Positions 44,400 to 56,443 of a stretch of DNA of 64,000 nt are shown in pieces. This DNA comes from Akkermansia muciniphila. GTDB taxonomy: Bacteria > Verrucomicrobiota > Verrucomicrobiia > Verrucomicrobiales > Verrucomicrobiaceae. The stretch spans positions 20,570-84,569 of the forward strand of contig CAMCWM010000003.1 of NCBI GenBank assembly GCA_945882215.1. The letters are read 5' to 3'. The translations under genes were made by a program, and so were the position numbers. The notes beneath the pieces were generated by a model, which saw only the letters and a list, made by a program, of their open reading frames with translations, searched no databases and was not told the DNA's origin. Every line of letters begins with the position of its first letter. Position 1 is the stretch's first letter.

Positions 44400-45212
44400 C
44401 TACTTTCTCTCGCGGGAGATCACCTCGCGGATCTTCTCGATGCGGTTGTCGGGACTCGGGTGCGAACTCATGAAGTCGGAGCCGCTGGCACCGCCGCTGG
44501 CCTCGGCGAGGATTTCCATCACGCCGATGAGGGCTTCGGGATTGTAGCCCGCCTGAATCATGAAACGGACGCCGAGCGCGTCGGATTCGAGCTCGTCGTC
44601 ACGGCTGAACTTCATCACTTTGTATTGGGCGACCATGTTGGCGATGTGCGCGCCGGTGTTGTTGCTGCCATCCGAGAGCAGAATGCCGAGACCCTGCGCC
44701 AGACCGCTCCAGAGCCGCGAATTCGCCATCTGCTCGTTGGAATGGCGGCCCACGACGTGCCCCATCTCATGACCGAGCACACCCGCGAGCTGGTCTTCTG
44801 ACTTGAAGCGGCGAAACAGGGCCTCAGTGATGAAAATCTGGCCGCCCGGCAGCGCGAAGGCGTTCACGGTCCGCGCATCGGACAACAAATGAAATTTGAA
44901 CTGATACGGCGTCTGCTTCGCCGCCGTGGAGGCGATCAGCCGCTGTCCCACTTTCTCGACCATCGCGCGCGCGCCGGCATCAGCGGAAAGACCGCCCATC
45001 TCGCGAATCATCTGCGGCGCGGACTGCAAGCCCAGGGCGACCTCCTCCTGAGGCGTGGCCAAGGCGAGCTTCTGCTCACGTCCGGTGAACTCGTTCTGAT
45101 ACGTCGTCGTTCCCACCCAATGATAGACGAGCGTACCGCCGATGATGAGCAGCGCGATGATCACGCGCGGATTGAGGGCGCAGCCGCGGCGTCCACGTGA
45201 ATCGCCATACAT
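44400..45212 (-). CDS. M48 family metalloprotease
   Basis: A 270-residue zinc protease with one N-terminal membrane segment (VIIALLIIGGTLVYHWVG) and the HEMGHVVGRHS zinc-binding site near residue 147; the third ligand Glu is in DDELESDALG. It resembles BepA/YfgC- or LoiP-type periplasmic M48 proteases involved in envelope quality control. The C-terminal SSHPSPDNRIEKIREV motif is typical. Start ATG 45212 (MYGDSRGRRG) was chosen because the basic, Arg-rich lead before the membrane segment is usual for this family; 45257 and 45311 are alternatives. It converges on the sulfatase gene and is divergent from the transporter gene. Confidence 0.87.
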   Translation of the reverse strand: MYGDSRGRRGCALNPRVIIALLIIGGTLVYHWVGTTTYQNEFTGREQKLALATPQEEVALGLQSAPQMIREMGGLSADAGARAMVEKVGQRLIASTAAKQTPYQFKFHLLSDARTVNAFALPGGQIFITEALFRRFKSEDQLAGVLGHEMGHVVGRHSNEQMANSRLWSGLAQGLGILLSDGSNNTGAHIANMVAQYKVMKFSRDDELESDALGVRFMIQAGYNPEALIGVMEILAEASGGASGSDFMSSHPSPDNRIEKIREVISRERK

Positions 45213-45319
45213 GAAAGCATGCCCTGCATGCAGCAGTCGTTGAAGCGTTGGGATCATGCCTTGCTCTATACCGCATGGAAAAATCTTGAGCCAGCGTCTA
45301 TTTTGCGGCATTGCAGACC

Positions 45320-46507
45320 ATGTCGATTTTTCAGGAGCATGATCAAACGGTGGACTGGGGCCGCAAAGGCTCCCAGGCGGTCGTGACGCTCGCCTGTCTG
45401 GTTGTCGTGCTCGCCGGAATGAAGATCGCAGCCGGGGTGCTGGTGCCCATCGTGTACGCGTTTTTCCTTGCGGTGCTGAGCTATCCCCTGGTGCGCTGGC
45501 TGCGACGGCACCGCGTGCCCGCCGTTCTGGCGCTGGGTATCACGATGCTGGTGAACCTGAGCCTGCTGGCCGGGCTGATCACCGTGGGCGTGCGGCTGCT
45601 GATCAGCTTCTGGGCGGACCTGCCGCGCTACCTGCGCGGTCTGGAACGCTACCTTAACGACGCCGCTGCCTGGCTGGAGACCAATGGAGTTGAGGGAGCA
45701 AAAGCGACTGTGGCCGGCATTTTCGACTGGAACACGATCATCGGCTACGCCACCCAGCAGGATGTGATGACCAACCTCACCGGCATCGTGGGCTCCACCT
45801 TCGGCACGCTGGCCACGCTGGTGGCCAGTTTCATCATGATGCTGATCGTGATGATGTTCATTCTCATGGAGACGCACGGCACGCAGAGCCGTCTGCACGC
45901 GGTGCATCTCTCCGGCGGCCCGGATTTCAGCGGCCTGCTGCGCAGCGCGAGCGACATCCAGAAGTTCCTCGGTGTGAAAACGCTCATCAGCGCCCTGACC
46001 GGGCTGCTGGCGGGCTTTTGGTGCTGGTTTTTCGATCTTCAATACCCGCTGCTGTGGGCGCTGCTGGCCTTCTTGATGAATTACATCCCGGCGGTGGGCA
46101 GCACGGCGGCCTCCTTGCCCGCCATCGTGGAGGCGCTGGTACAGCACGGCACCTCGACGGCCATCTTCGTCGCCATCGGCTACGGTGGCATCAATTTCTG
46201 CCTCGATAACTTCGTGCAGCCCACGCTGCTCGGAAACCGCTTCGGCATCTCGCCGCTGGTGGTCATTCTCTCCGTCATCTTCTGGGGCTGGCTGTGGGGG
46301 CCGCTGGGCATGTTCCTGGCCGTGCCGCTCACGATGGTGCTCAAGGTGTTGCTCGACAACAGCGGTGAGTTCCAATGGATCTCCGTCGCCATGGCGAAGA
46401 AGAAAGTACGGCACGGCGAAGTCGAGGTGGCAGGCTATGACCTGCACCTCAATGAGGGCGAAACCATCGGCAGCGGAGCCAGCACGGAAATTCCGGGGCG
46501 CGAGTGA
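45320..46507 (+). CDS. AI-2E family transporter
   Basis: A 395-residue inner-membrane protein of the AI-2E (TqsA/YdiK/PerM) family, thought to export small molecules or ions; the name does not prove autoinducer transport. About eight membrane segments are seen, including LACLVVVLAGMKIAAGVLVP and ASFIMMLIVMMFILMETHG. Family motifs include LNYIPAVGSTAASLPAIVEA-like sequence near residue 255, FVQPTLLGNRFGISPLVVIL, and FWGWLWGPLGMFLAVPLTM near the C-terminus. ATG 45320 (MSIFQEHDQ) was used; a TTG at 45311 is possible. Confidence 0.9.
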   Translation: MSIFQEHDQTVDWGRKGSQAVVTLACLVVVLAGMKIAAGVLVPIVYAFFLAVLSYPLVRWLRRHRVPAVLALGITMLVNLSLLAGLITVGVRLLISFWADLPRYLRGLERYLNDAAAWLETNGVEGAKATVAGIFDWNTIIGYATQQDVMTNLTGIVGSTFGTLATLVASFIMMLIVMMFILMETHGTQSRLHAVHLSGGPDFSGLLRSASDIQKFLGVKTLISALTGLLAGFWCWFFDLQYPLLWALLAFLMNYIPAVGSTAASLPAIVEALVQHGTSTAIFVAIGYGGINFCLDNFVQPTLLGNRFGISPLVVILSVIFWGWLWGPLGMFLAVPLTMVLKVLLDNSGEFQWISVAMAKKKVRHGEVEVAGYDLHLNEGETIGSGASTEIPGRE

Positions 46508-46591
46508 CGCAACTGCTCAGAGCGGCAGCACATCTGTGCCATCACGCCACTTCGCAGCGTGGCCTGCCAGATCTTCAAAACACGCCCCAGC

Positions 46592-46610
46592 CTACGCAAA
46601 TCAAGCGTAG
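46592..46610. promoter_or_regulatory. small hairpin upstream of clpB
   Basis: CTACGC, a 7-base loop, then GCGTAG, about 70 bp before the clpB start. It may be an operator or part of the leader. No CIRCE element (TTAGCACTC-N9-GAGTGCTAA) was found in the 171-bp spacer. Confidence 0.25.
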
Positions 46611-46678
46611 CGGCCCATGACGTGCCTGTGGCATGCTTTGAGCAAGACAACGGACAAACAACCAACCAACCTCCAGCC

Positions 46679-49264
<2,586 letters not shown>

Positions 49265-49265
49265 C

Positions 49266-49290
49266 GTAGCGCGGGCCTCCGAGCCCGCAG
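49266..49290. terminator. GC-rich hairpin after clpB (dispersed repeat)
   Basis: GTAGC followed by GCGGGC, CTCCGA and GCCCGC: a strong six-pair GC stem just after the clpB stop. No T tract follows, so it may be a repeat-derived mRNA-end hairpin rather than a classical terminator. Confidence 0.45.
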
Positions 49291-49317
49291 CACTCCGCCA
49301 ACATCTCAAGCTCCTGC

Positions 49318-50013
49318 CTACTGCTTTACGATAGAAGCAAACTCAGCCCTGCGACCATAACTGCTGAATCCGGCCAGTGCGATCGCCCTTGCGTCTTCAA
49401 GGTTAGCGCCTGGAGGAATCGGGAAGGGCAGCTTTTTTCTTCCGAGATGGGTGAGGATAAGAAAGCGAAGGTGAACCCTGGCAAAGTCAGCGTCACCATG
49501 CACAACCTCTCGATTTGAATGGAGCGTCGAGATGACAACCTCGGTGTCCGTGTATTTCAACTCAGCGACATGAAGCAATAGCCCCGTCCAACTGCGACGG
49601 ACATAGAGTCGTGAGTCGTATGCGAAGAAATCCCACTTATCTTCCATCTCTGGGGCAGAGAACAGAACACCATCCTCACGCTTGCCATTGTAAGGAAATC
49701 TCAGATCGCATGGCACAATGAAATCGTCGTTGGGCAAAGAGCCGATGAGCGAACGACCGTCATCAGCGCGCAATTTATTGAAGGATGCGGCTATGGCGCG
49801 ATCTGAGGTCATCGCCGTGAATCCGAGCGCAACCACCCGGCAATCCAGCACCTTCTGAGGAAACGGGTTGTCCTGATCCCCGGCTTGAAGCCAAACTACT
49901 TTCTGCTCCCAATCATCTTTACTCGCATCTTGCTTGGCGGCCGATGAGTTAGCGTTGCCTTCGTCTCGGCAACCAGAGAAGAGGCAGGCAAGTGCTGTTA
50001 GAAGTTTACGCAT
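49318..50013 (-). CDS. hypothetical lipoprotein
   Basis: A 231-residue protein, family not recognised. The N-terminus MRKLLTALACLFSGCRDEGN has a lipoprotein-like signal with Cys 15 as the likely lipid site (FSGC). The rest looks like a soluble mixed fold (DDFIVPCDLRFPYNGKREDG, YVRRSWTGLLLHVAELKY). Base composition is less GC-rich than the neighbours, with many AT-ending codons, which hints at transfer. It converges on clpB. Confidence 0.6.
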   Translation of the reverse strand: MRKLLTALACLFSGCRDEGNANSSAAKQDASKDDWEQKVVWLQAGDQDNPFPQKVLDCRVVALGFTAMTSDRAIAASFNKLRADDGRSLIGSLPNDDFIVPCDLRFPYNGKREDGVLFSAPEMEDKWDFFAYDSRLYVRRSWTGLLLHVAELKYTDTEVVISTLHSNREVVHGDADFARVHLRFLILTHLGRKKLPFPIPPGANLEDARAIALAGFSSYGRRAEFASIVKQ

Positions 50014-50076
50014 TGTAGTTTGCTTATTCGATCAAGGTTTGGTTTCGAAAAGTGAGAAAGGGCGGCTTGCCCCCGC

Positions 50077-50322
50077 CTACCTCCAGCGTTTCAGAAAATC
50101 CCAAATGCGGATGATCACGTAGATCCCGCCGTAGAACACCACGCCCATCACGATGAACGCGATGACGGTCTCGCCGAAAGACCCGCCTCCCGACCCACCG
50201 GGCGGGGGATACGGATAAGCCGGTCCTGATCCCCCAGAGGGTCGTGAAGGCGGAACCACTTGGGCGTGGGCCATGCAGCTTAACAGAAGCAGTCCGGCAG
50301 TGAGGCATGGGGAGGTCTTCAT
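50077..50322 (-). CDS. small exported Gly/Pro-rich membrane protein
   Basis: An 81-residue protein with a signal peptide (MKTSPCLTAGLLLLSCMAHA), a Pro/Gly/Ser/Tyr-rich stretch (PSGGSGPAYPYPPPGGSGGG) and one membrane segment (TVIAFIVMGVVFYGGIYVII) with a basic end (WDFLKRWR). An alternative is that SCMAHA is a lipobox-like site. No family was recognised. It lies alone between two other short minus-strand genes. Confidence 0.55.
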   Translation of the reverse strand: MKTSPCLTAGLLLLSCMAHAQVVPPSRPSGGSGPAYPYPPPGGSGGGSFGETVIAFIVMGVVFYGGIYVIIRIWDFLKRWR

Positions 50323-50432
50323 CAGGGTGGCATCTGGTGTTTCTTGCGTAGATCAAGAATGGGTCATGATCGGCCCTGCGTCCCGCTGATTTTTCGGGAG
50401 CAGCGGGCTTTGATCTCCTATGCGGCCTTGTA

Positions 50433-50759
50433 TCAGGCGTTGTGGCCACTGGATTTGGGGTCTGCTGGAAGCCGGGACAAATCCACGGCAAGGCCAAGAC
50501 CCGGGACGAGGATGACCGCAAACCAAAACCAGAAACCGTGGAAGAGCACGTCGTTGCCGTTGAACGCCCGCAACAAGAAAGCCAGCACCAAATACGGGAG
50601 CGTGCAGCACCCAAGCCGGATCCCGGAGCGCCGCAGCAGGTCTGCCTTGGAAATCGGCGGCAAGTGGTGACGCCGCCGAAAGGCGACCCAGGACGCAATG
50701 ACCAGCCCGAGGGTGAAAACCGCGCCGAAGCCAAACTGAATGATGTTCTGTGGAGTCAT
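50433..50759 (-). CDS. small membrane protein, unknown
   Basis: A 108-residue protein with about three membrane segments (IIQFGFGAVFTLGLVIASWV, LGCCTLPYLVLAFLLRAF, FWFWFAVILVPGLGLAVDL) and a short basic loop (FRRRHHLPPISKADLLRR). ATG 50759 (MTPQN) is preferred over a GTG at 50765. The family is not recognised, but the hydrophobic pattern is typical of a real integral membrane protein. Confidence 0.6.
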   Translation of the reverse strand: MTPQNIIQFGFGAVFTLGLVIASWVAFRRRHHLPPISKADLLRRSGIRLGCCTLPYLVLAFLLRAFNGNDVLFHGFWFWFAVILVPGLGLAVDLSRLPADPKSSGHNA

Positions 50760-50904
50760 GATCACGAGGTGGTGGATGCGTGGAGCGGAACGGGTGAGTT
50801 GGAGGTGAAGATGAGTGCTGATACGAAAGAGGAACTCCTCCTATTGCCGACAGCGCCATGGTTCGGCCTGGCTCGAATCGACCATGAGGGACGCGGATTG
50901 GGCC

Positions 50905-51714
50905 TCATTCCGGTTCCCCCGTGCCACGCAATGGTTGCGCCCTCAGTTCGATGTCCACCAGCAGCAACCCGGCGGCATCGACGCCATAAGGACCATGTAG
51001 AGCAGTCTCTCCAGCGGGATTCATCACCAGCGAGCAACCGATGCACTGGTGGCCGGACCATTCGCCTTCGGTGACAAGGCCGACATTGCTAGCGCCGGCG
51101 ATCCACAGGTCAAACTCCTTCGCCACCACGCCGTAGTGGTCGAGCCAGAGCTGGCCGTAGGGGTCTTGGTGGTTGTCGTGATCCGGCGGCACGGCCCAGG
51201 CGCACGGAGACAGAATGATCTGCGCGCCCATGAGACCCAGCGTGCGGCTGATGGTCTGCCCGGGCGCAAAACCATCGGCACAGATCATGAGGCCGATGGT
51301 TCCGAGCGGTGTGTGCGCGACAGCGAGACGATCGCCACAGGCATACAAGTGATGCGCCATGGCGAGTTCGTTGAGCTTGCGATGATGCAGCAGCACCTCG
51401 CCTTCCGGGGAGATCAGCACGGCGCTGTTGAAGAGCTGATCGCCCGCGCACTCGATCAATCCGGCGCAGACATGGATGTGATGCGCCTTGGCAGCTTCGC
51501 GGAGATGCTGGCAGGCTTTTCCATCGGGAATAGAACCGGTATCAGTGAGCGCCGATGAATGACACCAGCCGCAATCCAGCGCCTCGGGCAGCAAAACGAT
51601 GGCAGCACCCGCGGCGGCGGCTTGCGCGATGTACTTGGAAGCGCAGCGCAGATTCTCCTCCACCCGGCCGCCGATGACGGGCATCTGCGCGAGGGCGAGT
51701 TTGAAGGTGCTCAT
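50905..51714 (-). CDS. carbon-nitrogen hydrolase (nitrilase superfamily)
   Basis: A 269-residue cytoplasmic enzyme that hydrolyses a C-N bond in an amide, carbamoyl or nitrile substrate. The catalytic triad is complete: Glu 44 (LLPEALD), Lys 113 (HHRKLNE) and Cys 145 (LMICADGF). The start ATG 51714 overlaps the stop of the upstream SGNH-like gene (ATGA), so the two are translationally coupled. The subfamily (for example N-carbamoylputrescine amidase or omega-amidase) cannot be set by eye. Confidence 0.88.
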   Translation of the reverse strand: MSTFKLALAQMPVIGGRVEENLRCASKYIAQAAAAGAAIVLLPEALDCGWCHSSALTDTGSIPDGKACQHLREAAKAHHIHVCAGLIECAGDQLFNSAVLISPEGEVLLHHRKLNELAMAHHLYACGDRLAVAHTPLGTIGLMICADGFAPGQTISRTLGLMGAQIILSPCAWAVPPDHDNHQDPYGQLWLDHYGVVAKEFDLWIAGASNVGLVTEGEWSGHQCIGCSLVMNPAGETALHGPYGVDAAGLLLVDIELRAQPLRGTGEPE

Positions 51715-52574
51715 TTGGCTTTCACACCGCTGAGCGGATGCTGCGTGACGGCATCCCATGAGAGTTTTTGGAGCAGGGCGTTGAGTTTTTCCGCCTCAGG
51801 CAGTTTGGCAACAGCAGCAGGCATCGGCAGGCCGACGGGGCTGCGACCATAGATGACGGCGAAGTGGCAGTAGGTGGCGATGGCTTTGACGTGATCACGC
51901 GGATGGCCGATGGCGTCGGTGAAGAGATCGCTCTGCTTCGCGATGCCGGGTGCCTTGCCTTCGATGATGAGGCGGCGCAGTTCCATCACGGCCTGGCCGA
52001 CGGGAACGACGAAGACGGCAGGCTTGTCCTTGGCGTATTTTGCGTTCAACTCGCGCACGTGATCGTCCATGGACTTGAAGTAATCGTCATGCGCCACGTG
52101 GAGGTCGGCCATCGTCTTGCTGTCGCGATCAACCGGCCCGCGCTGCTTCCCAGGTCCCCAGAGCGCCTGATCATCATAGGTCATCCAGAACTCCTGCACG
52201 GTGATGCGCAGCTTCGGATTGTGCTCCAGGCCGAGTTTGACGAAGTTTTCGATGCCGGCATCCGGCAGGAAGATGGGCGATAGGGTGAGCACGTCCGTCT
52301 TTCCTTCCATGAGCACGGGTTTGATCTTCTGCTTGTCGCCCTGAGCGTCCCAATGCTGGATCGTGCGCGATCCGCCGATGGAGGAGAGACCGACTTGAGT
52401 GTGACCGGTGATTCCAGCGTTCTTCGTCGCCTCAATGAGCAGTCCGGGGAGCCACACATGGAAGCTGTGGCCGGCAGTGAGGATGCGGAGTCCCGCGGGT
52501 GGCGCTTCGGCCCGAAGCATGGTGGAGAGGCAGAGGAGAGCGAGAATGGCCCGACGGGTGGATTTTGGCTTCAT
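51711..52574 (-). CDS. secreted SGNH-like hydrolase
   Basis: A 287-residue exported protein, start ATG 52574 (MKPKSTRRAILALLCLSTML). GLRILTAGHSFHVWLPGLL near the N-terminus is an SGNH/GDSL-like block I in which Ser follows Gly-His. Other blocks are GLSSIGGSRTIQHWDAQ, LTLSPIF and a C-terminal Asp/His region around DAIGHPRDHVKAIATYCHFA. Catalytic function is likely but the motifs are divergent. Its stop overlaps the start of the carbon-nitrogen hydrolase gene. It is divergent from the DUF1501 gene, whose start overlaps only the longer, unlikely reading of this frame. Confidence 0.7.
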   Translation of the reverse strand: MKPKSTRRAILALLCLSTMLRAEAPPAGLRILTAGHSFHVWLPGLLIEATKNAGITGHTQVGLSSIGGSRTIQHWDAQGDKQKIKPVLMEGKTDVLTLSPIFLPDAGIENFVKLGLEHNPKLRITVQEFWMTYDDQALWGPGKQRGPVDRDSKTMADLHVAHDDYFKSMDDHVRELNAKYAKDKPAVFVVPVGQAVMELRRLIIEGKAPGIAKQSDLFTDAIGHPRDHVKAIATYCHFAVIYGRSPVGLPMPAAVAKLPEAEKLNALLQKLSWDAVTQHPLSGVKAK

Positions 52575-52649
52575 GTTGTGTGAATACGCCCTTCGTGGCG
52601 TTGCTTTGGCTTCTTGCGCAGTTAAACCTGAACAAGCATCGTCTTTCCC

Positions 52650-54059
52650 ATGCATCCCCTCACCCGCCGACAGATTCTTCAGCGCAGCGGAGCCGGCTTC
52701 GGCTCGCTGGCGCTGCAGTCGCTGCTCGGTGCGGACGGCGTTCTGTCATCGACGAACCCGCTGGCTCCTCGCGCGCCGCATTTCGCGCCGAAGGCGAAGT
52801 CGGTGATCTTTCTCTTCATGTATGGCGGGCCGTCGCATGTGGATCTCCTCGATCCGAAGCCGGAACTGGCCAAATGGCATGGGAAAGCGATCCCGGTGTG
52901 GAAACCGGAGGACGCGTTCATGGGGCGAAAGACGAAAAACGTGGCGATGCAGAGCTACTACCGCTTTGCGAAGCGCGGCCAGGCCGGGATCGACATGGCG
53001 GAGACGTTTCCGAATCTCGCGCGGCATGCGGATGACCTGTGCGTGATCCGCAGCATGCATGCGGAGAGCAACAACCACGGCCCCGCGATCTTCCAGATGA
53101 ACACGGGCTTCATCCTGCCCGGCAGACCGTGCATGGGCTCGTGGGTGACGTATGGCCTCGGTAGCGAAAGCGAAAACCTGCCAGCGTTTGTCGTGCTGCT
53201 CGATCATCAGGGCGCGCCGGTAAATGGTGCGCTCAACTGGTCGAACGGCTTCATGCCTGCCTCGTATCAAGGCGTGCCCTTCCGCAGTAGCGGGGAACCG
53301 ATCGCGTATCTGACGCCCCCGAAAAGTGTGTCGCAAAGCCAGCAGCGGGCGCGGCTGGATCTGCTGAAGCAATGGAACACGGAATTCGCCGCCGCGAACC
53401 CGGCGGAGACGCAGCTCGCCGCCCGCATCAACACTTACGAGCTGGCTTATCGCATGCAGATGAGCGCCAGCGAATGCACGGACCTCAGCCGCGAGCCGGA
53501 GAGCGTGCGAAAGATGTACGGCCTCGACAACAAGGTCACCACGCACTTCGGCAAGAACTGCCTGCTGGCGCGTCGCCTCGTTGAGCGCGGCGTGCGCTTC
53601 GTGCAGGTGTACAGCGGCGGCAACGAAGGCCCAAAGGCCTGGGACGCGCACGACGACCTCAAAAAGAACCACGACCTCCACTGCGCCGAAACCGACGGCC
53701 CCATCGCCGCGCTGCTCGATGATCTCAAGATCAGCGGCATGCTCGACAGCACACTCGTCGTCTGGGGCGGTGAGTTTGGCCGCTCGCCCGTGGCCGAGAA
53801 CGGCAAGGGCCGCGATCATCATCCCAAAGGCTTCACGATGTGGATGGCCGGTGGCGGCATCAAAGGCGGTCAGATTTACGGCGCGACGGATGAATTCGGC
53901 TACAACGCCATCGAGAACAAAGTCTCCGTCCCCGATCTGCATGCCACAATGCTGCATCAGCTCGGCCTGGATCACGAGCAGCTCACGTATCGATTCACGG
54001 GGCGTGATTATCGGCTGACGGATGTGAGCGGCGAGGTGGTGAAGGCGCTGCTGGCGTGA
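52650..54059 (+). CDS. DUF1501 family protein
   Basis: A 469-residue DUF1501 protein with a twin-arginine leader (MHPLTRRQILQRSGAGFGSL). Motifs match the copy at window start closely: APHFAPKAKSVIFLFMYGGP, IRSMHAESNNHGPA, MGSWVTYGLGSESENLPAFV, VVWGGEFGRSP and GRDHHPKGFTMWMAGGG. It is not accompanied here by a DUF1549/DUF1553 gene, unlike the 25185 copy. It is more similar to the partial copy at 1-1401 than to the one at 25185. Confidence 0.92.
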   Translation: MHPLTRRQILQRSGAGFGSLALQSLLGADGVLSSTNPLAPRAPHFAPKAKSVIFLFMYGGPSHVDLLDPKPELAKWHGKAIPVWKPEDAFMGRKTKNVAMQSYYRFAKRGQAGIDMAETFPNLARHADDLCVIRSMHAESNNHGPAIFQMNTGFILPGRPCMGSWVTYGLGSESENLPAFVVLLDHQGAPVNGALNWSNGFMPASYQGVPFRSSGEPIAYLTPPKSVSQSQQRARLDLLKQWNTEFAAANPAETQLAARINTYELAYRMQMSASECTDLSREPESVRKMYGLDNKVTTHFGKNCLLARRLVERGVRFVQVYSGGNEGPKAWDAHDDLKKNHDLHCAETDGPIAALLDDLKISGMLDSTLVVWGGEFGRSPVAENGKGRDHHPKGFTMWMAGGGIKGGQIYGATDEFGYNAIENKVSVPDLHATMLHQLGLDHEQLTYRFTGRDYRLTDVSGEVVKALLA

Positions 54060-54137
54060 TGCGAACTAAACGAAGGCCGCAAGACCCCGAAGACATTCAA
54101 GCTGCCGGATTGATCGTCTCGGCAACTTGCCAAAGTT

Positions 54138-54638
54138 TCAAGTTCGCGCCCGCTTCAAGGCTCCGCGCAGCATGCCGAGACCGCCGACGACGAACAGCAG
54201 GGGAAACCAGATGGAGTAGAGCGCGGCGCGTGAGGCGTGCTCCAAGACGGCTTCATCAGGCGCGGCGGGATTCACGAGGCAGGTTTGAGACGAGCCTGGC
54301 GGATAGTTGAGCTGCTTTTCGAGTGCTTTGTCGAGATGCTGAGTCGGTGCGGCCTCCACCTGGCGGATGCGCGTGCTCGTGTGCTTCACACCATTGATCT
54401 CATACTCGTAGCGCACTTCGACGCGATGAGCGGGAGATGAGTTCGGTGTTGGCCGTTCGCTGACGACGCGTGATGAGACGACGCGGCAGGGCACCTGAGT
54501 CCAGCTTCGCGTGATCTGCGCTTTTTCATACGAGAGCCACATGCGCCAGGCAAAGAACGATCCGACAAGCATGAGCAGAACACCCATCGAGCAAAGCCAC
54601 CAGCGGCCTGATTGAGATGCAACTTGATTCTGCGACAT
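54138..54638 (-). CDS. DUF3592-type membrane protein
   Basis: A 166-residue protein with a membrane segment at each end (WLCSMGVLLMLVGSFFAWRM near residue 15 and IWFPLLFVVGGLGMLRGAL near 145). Between them is a small beta domain with the DUF3592 signature: WTQVPCRVVSSRVVSE, VRYEYEINGVKHTSTRI and LNYPPGSSQTCLVNPAAPDE. The function is unknown. Start ATG 54638 (MSQNQVASQ); longer frames only add upstream noise. It converges on the DUF1501 gene and is divergent from recJ. Confidence 0.82.
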   Translation of the reverse strand: MSQNQVASQSGRWWLCSMGVLLMLVGSFFAWRMWLSYEKAQITRSWTQVPCRVVSSRVVSERPTPNSSPAHRVEVRYEYEINGVKHTSTRIRQVEAAPTQHLDKALEKQLNYPPGSSQTCLVNPAAPDEAVLEHASRAALYSIWFPLLFVVGGLGMLRGALKRART

Positions 54639-54717
54639 GGACGAGGGGGGAAGCAGGCTTTGACTACGCTTCACATGTGTTCCATACAAGAGATGCCGCA
54701 CGCGTGCAAACTCCCTC

Positions 54718-56433
54718 ATGCCCGATCCCTCTCCCATCTCAATACGTCCACCACGCTGGCTGCTGAAGCCCGCCGTGGTGGGCGCGGCCGAGCTGGCGGC
54801 GGACATGAGCGTGTCTCCGCTCATGGCGCAGCTCCTCGTGCAGCGCGGCATCACGACGGTGGAGCAGGCGCGGGATTTCCTGGTGCCAAAACTCGCCACG
54901 CTCGGCGATCCCACGGTGCTGCCGGAGATGAATCTCGCGGTGGAGCGCATCCTGAGCGCGGTGGACCACAAGGAGAGCGTCGTGCTCTACGGTGACTACG
55001 ATGTCGATGGCGTGACCTCGATGGCGCTGATGCATCTCATTTTGAAGGCCTACGGCCTCGACACGCATCTGTTCCTGCCCACCCGCATGGAGGAAGGCTA
55101 CGGATTGAGCCGCGACGGCATCGCCAAGTGCTACGAGCAGTTTGGAAAACCGAATCTGCTCATCGCTCTCGACTGCGGCACGACCTCGCTGGCTGAAGTG
55201 GCGAAACTGAAAGCGGATGGCGTGGACTGCGTGATCATCGACCACCACGAGCTGTCGCCGCATGGTCGGCCGGACTGTCTGGCGCTGGTGAATCCAAAGC
55301 TCGGAAACGATCATCATTACTTCTGCACGGCGGGCCTCATGTTCAAAGTCTCGCATGCGCTGCTGAAGGCGCGGATGATCGAGAGCTATGATTTGAAGGA
55401 GACGCTGGATCTGGTGGCGCTCGGCACCGTGGCCGATCTGGTGCCGCTCATTGATGAAAACCGCCTGCTGGTGCGGCGTGGACTCGAAGCACTGGCACAA
55501 ACAGCGCGGCATGGATTGAGGGCCCTGAAGCAGATCGCCGGAGTCGAGGGCTTGGTTCAGACGCATCATGTCGGCTACCGCCTGGGGCCGCGTTTGAACG
55601 CCGCCGGTCGCCTGGACACTGCAGCGACGGCATTGCAGCTTCTGCTTTCCACCGATCCCGAGGAAGGCGCGGAACTCGCCGCCCTGCTCGAAGCGCACAA
55701 CAAGGACCGACAGAACGTCGAGCAGCAGGTGCATGTGGAGGCCGAGGCGATGCTCGCGAACATTGGCGAGATCGACAAAGTCTCCGCCATCGTGCTCGGC
55801 TCGCGCAACTGGCATCCGGGCGTGATCGGCATCGTGGCCTCGCGCATCTCGCGGCTGTGCCATCGCCCGACGATCCTGGTGTCGATCGACGAAAACGGCA
55901 TCGGCAAGGGCAGCGGGCGCAGCATTCCCGGATTTTCACTCGTCGCGGCCATTGAGACGTGCAACGAGCATCTGCTCGGTGGAGGCGGGCATGCGATGGC
56001 GGCGGGCATTTCCGTCAAAGAAGAAAACCTGGATGCGTTCCGCACCGCCTTCCAGAACGCGGCACGCGAGGCCCTGAGCAAAGAGGAGATGACCGCCGTG
56101 CTCGAACTCGATGCCGAGGTGCGGCTTCGCGACCTGTCGTTGAATTTTTTCGAGAGCTACAAGCTGCTGGAGCCCTTTGGGCAAAAGAACACCGAGCCGC
56201 TGTTCCTCTGCCGCGGCGTGAATCCACGTCTGCCAGGACGCACGATGAAGGAAAAACATCTGCGCATCATGCTCACGCAGGACGGCGCGTCGATGGAGGC
56301 GCGCTGGTTCAACGCACCGATCGGCAAACTGCCCCCTGCCCCGTGGGATGTGGCAATGCGCATCCAGCGCGGCTGGTTCCGCGGAGTGGAGCAGTGGCAG
56401 CTCACGCTGGAAGCGGTGCGCACCGCAGAGTGA
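54718..56433 (+). CDS. recJ: single-stranded-DNA exonuclease RecJ
   Basis: A 571-residue DHH-family 5'-3' exonuclease used in recombination and mismatch repair. Active-site motifs are YGDYDVDGVTSMALM near residue 91 (motif I), ALDCGTTS (II), IDHHELSP near 175 (III) and LGTVADLVPL (IV). The DHHA1 domain follows with GGGGHAMAAGISVK near 420. The C-terminal OB-fold ends in EQWQLTLEAVR. The start at ATG 54718 (MPDPSPISIRP) is plausible, and the length fits the family. Confidence 0.96.
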   Translation: MPDPSPISIRPPRWLLKPAVVGAAELAADMSVSPLMAQLLVQRGITTVEQARDFLVPKLATLGDPTVLPEMNLAVERILSAVDHKESVVLYGDYDVDGVTSMALMHLILKAYGLDTHLFLPTRMEEGYGLSRDGIAKCYEQFGKPNLLIALDCGTTSLAEVAKLKADGVDCVIIDHHELSPHGRPDCLALVNPKLGNDHHYFCTAGLMFKVSHALLKARMIESYDLKETLDLVALGTVADLVPLIDENRLLVRRGLEALAQTARHGLRALKQIAGVEGLVQTHHVGYRLGPRLNAAGRLDTAATALQLLLSTDPEEGAELAALLEAHNKDRQNVEQQVHVEAEAMLANIGEIDKVSAIVLGSRNWHPGVIGIVASRISRLCHRPTILVSIDENGIGKGSGRSIPGFSLVAAIETCNEHLLGGGGHAMAAGISVKEENLDAFRTAFQNAAREALSKEEMTAVLELDAEVRLRDLSLNFFESYKLLEPFGQKNTEPLFLCRGVNPRLPGRTMKEKHLRIMLTQDGASMEARWFNAPIGKLPPAPWDVAMRIQRGWFRGVEQWQLTLEAVRTAE

Positions 56434-56443
56434 TCTCCCGCAT

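Noticed and set aside
46508..46678. CIRCE or HrcA site upstream of clpB
   Set aside because: No TTAGCACTC-N9-GAGTGCTAA match was found; only a short CTACGC hairpin is present.
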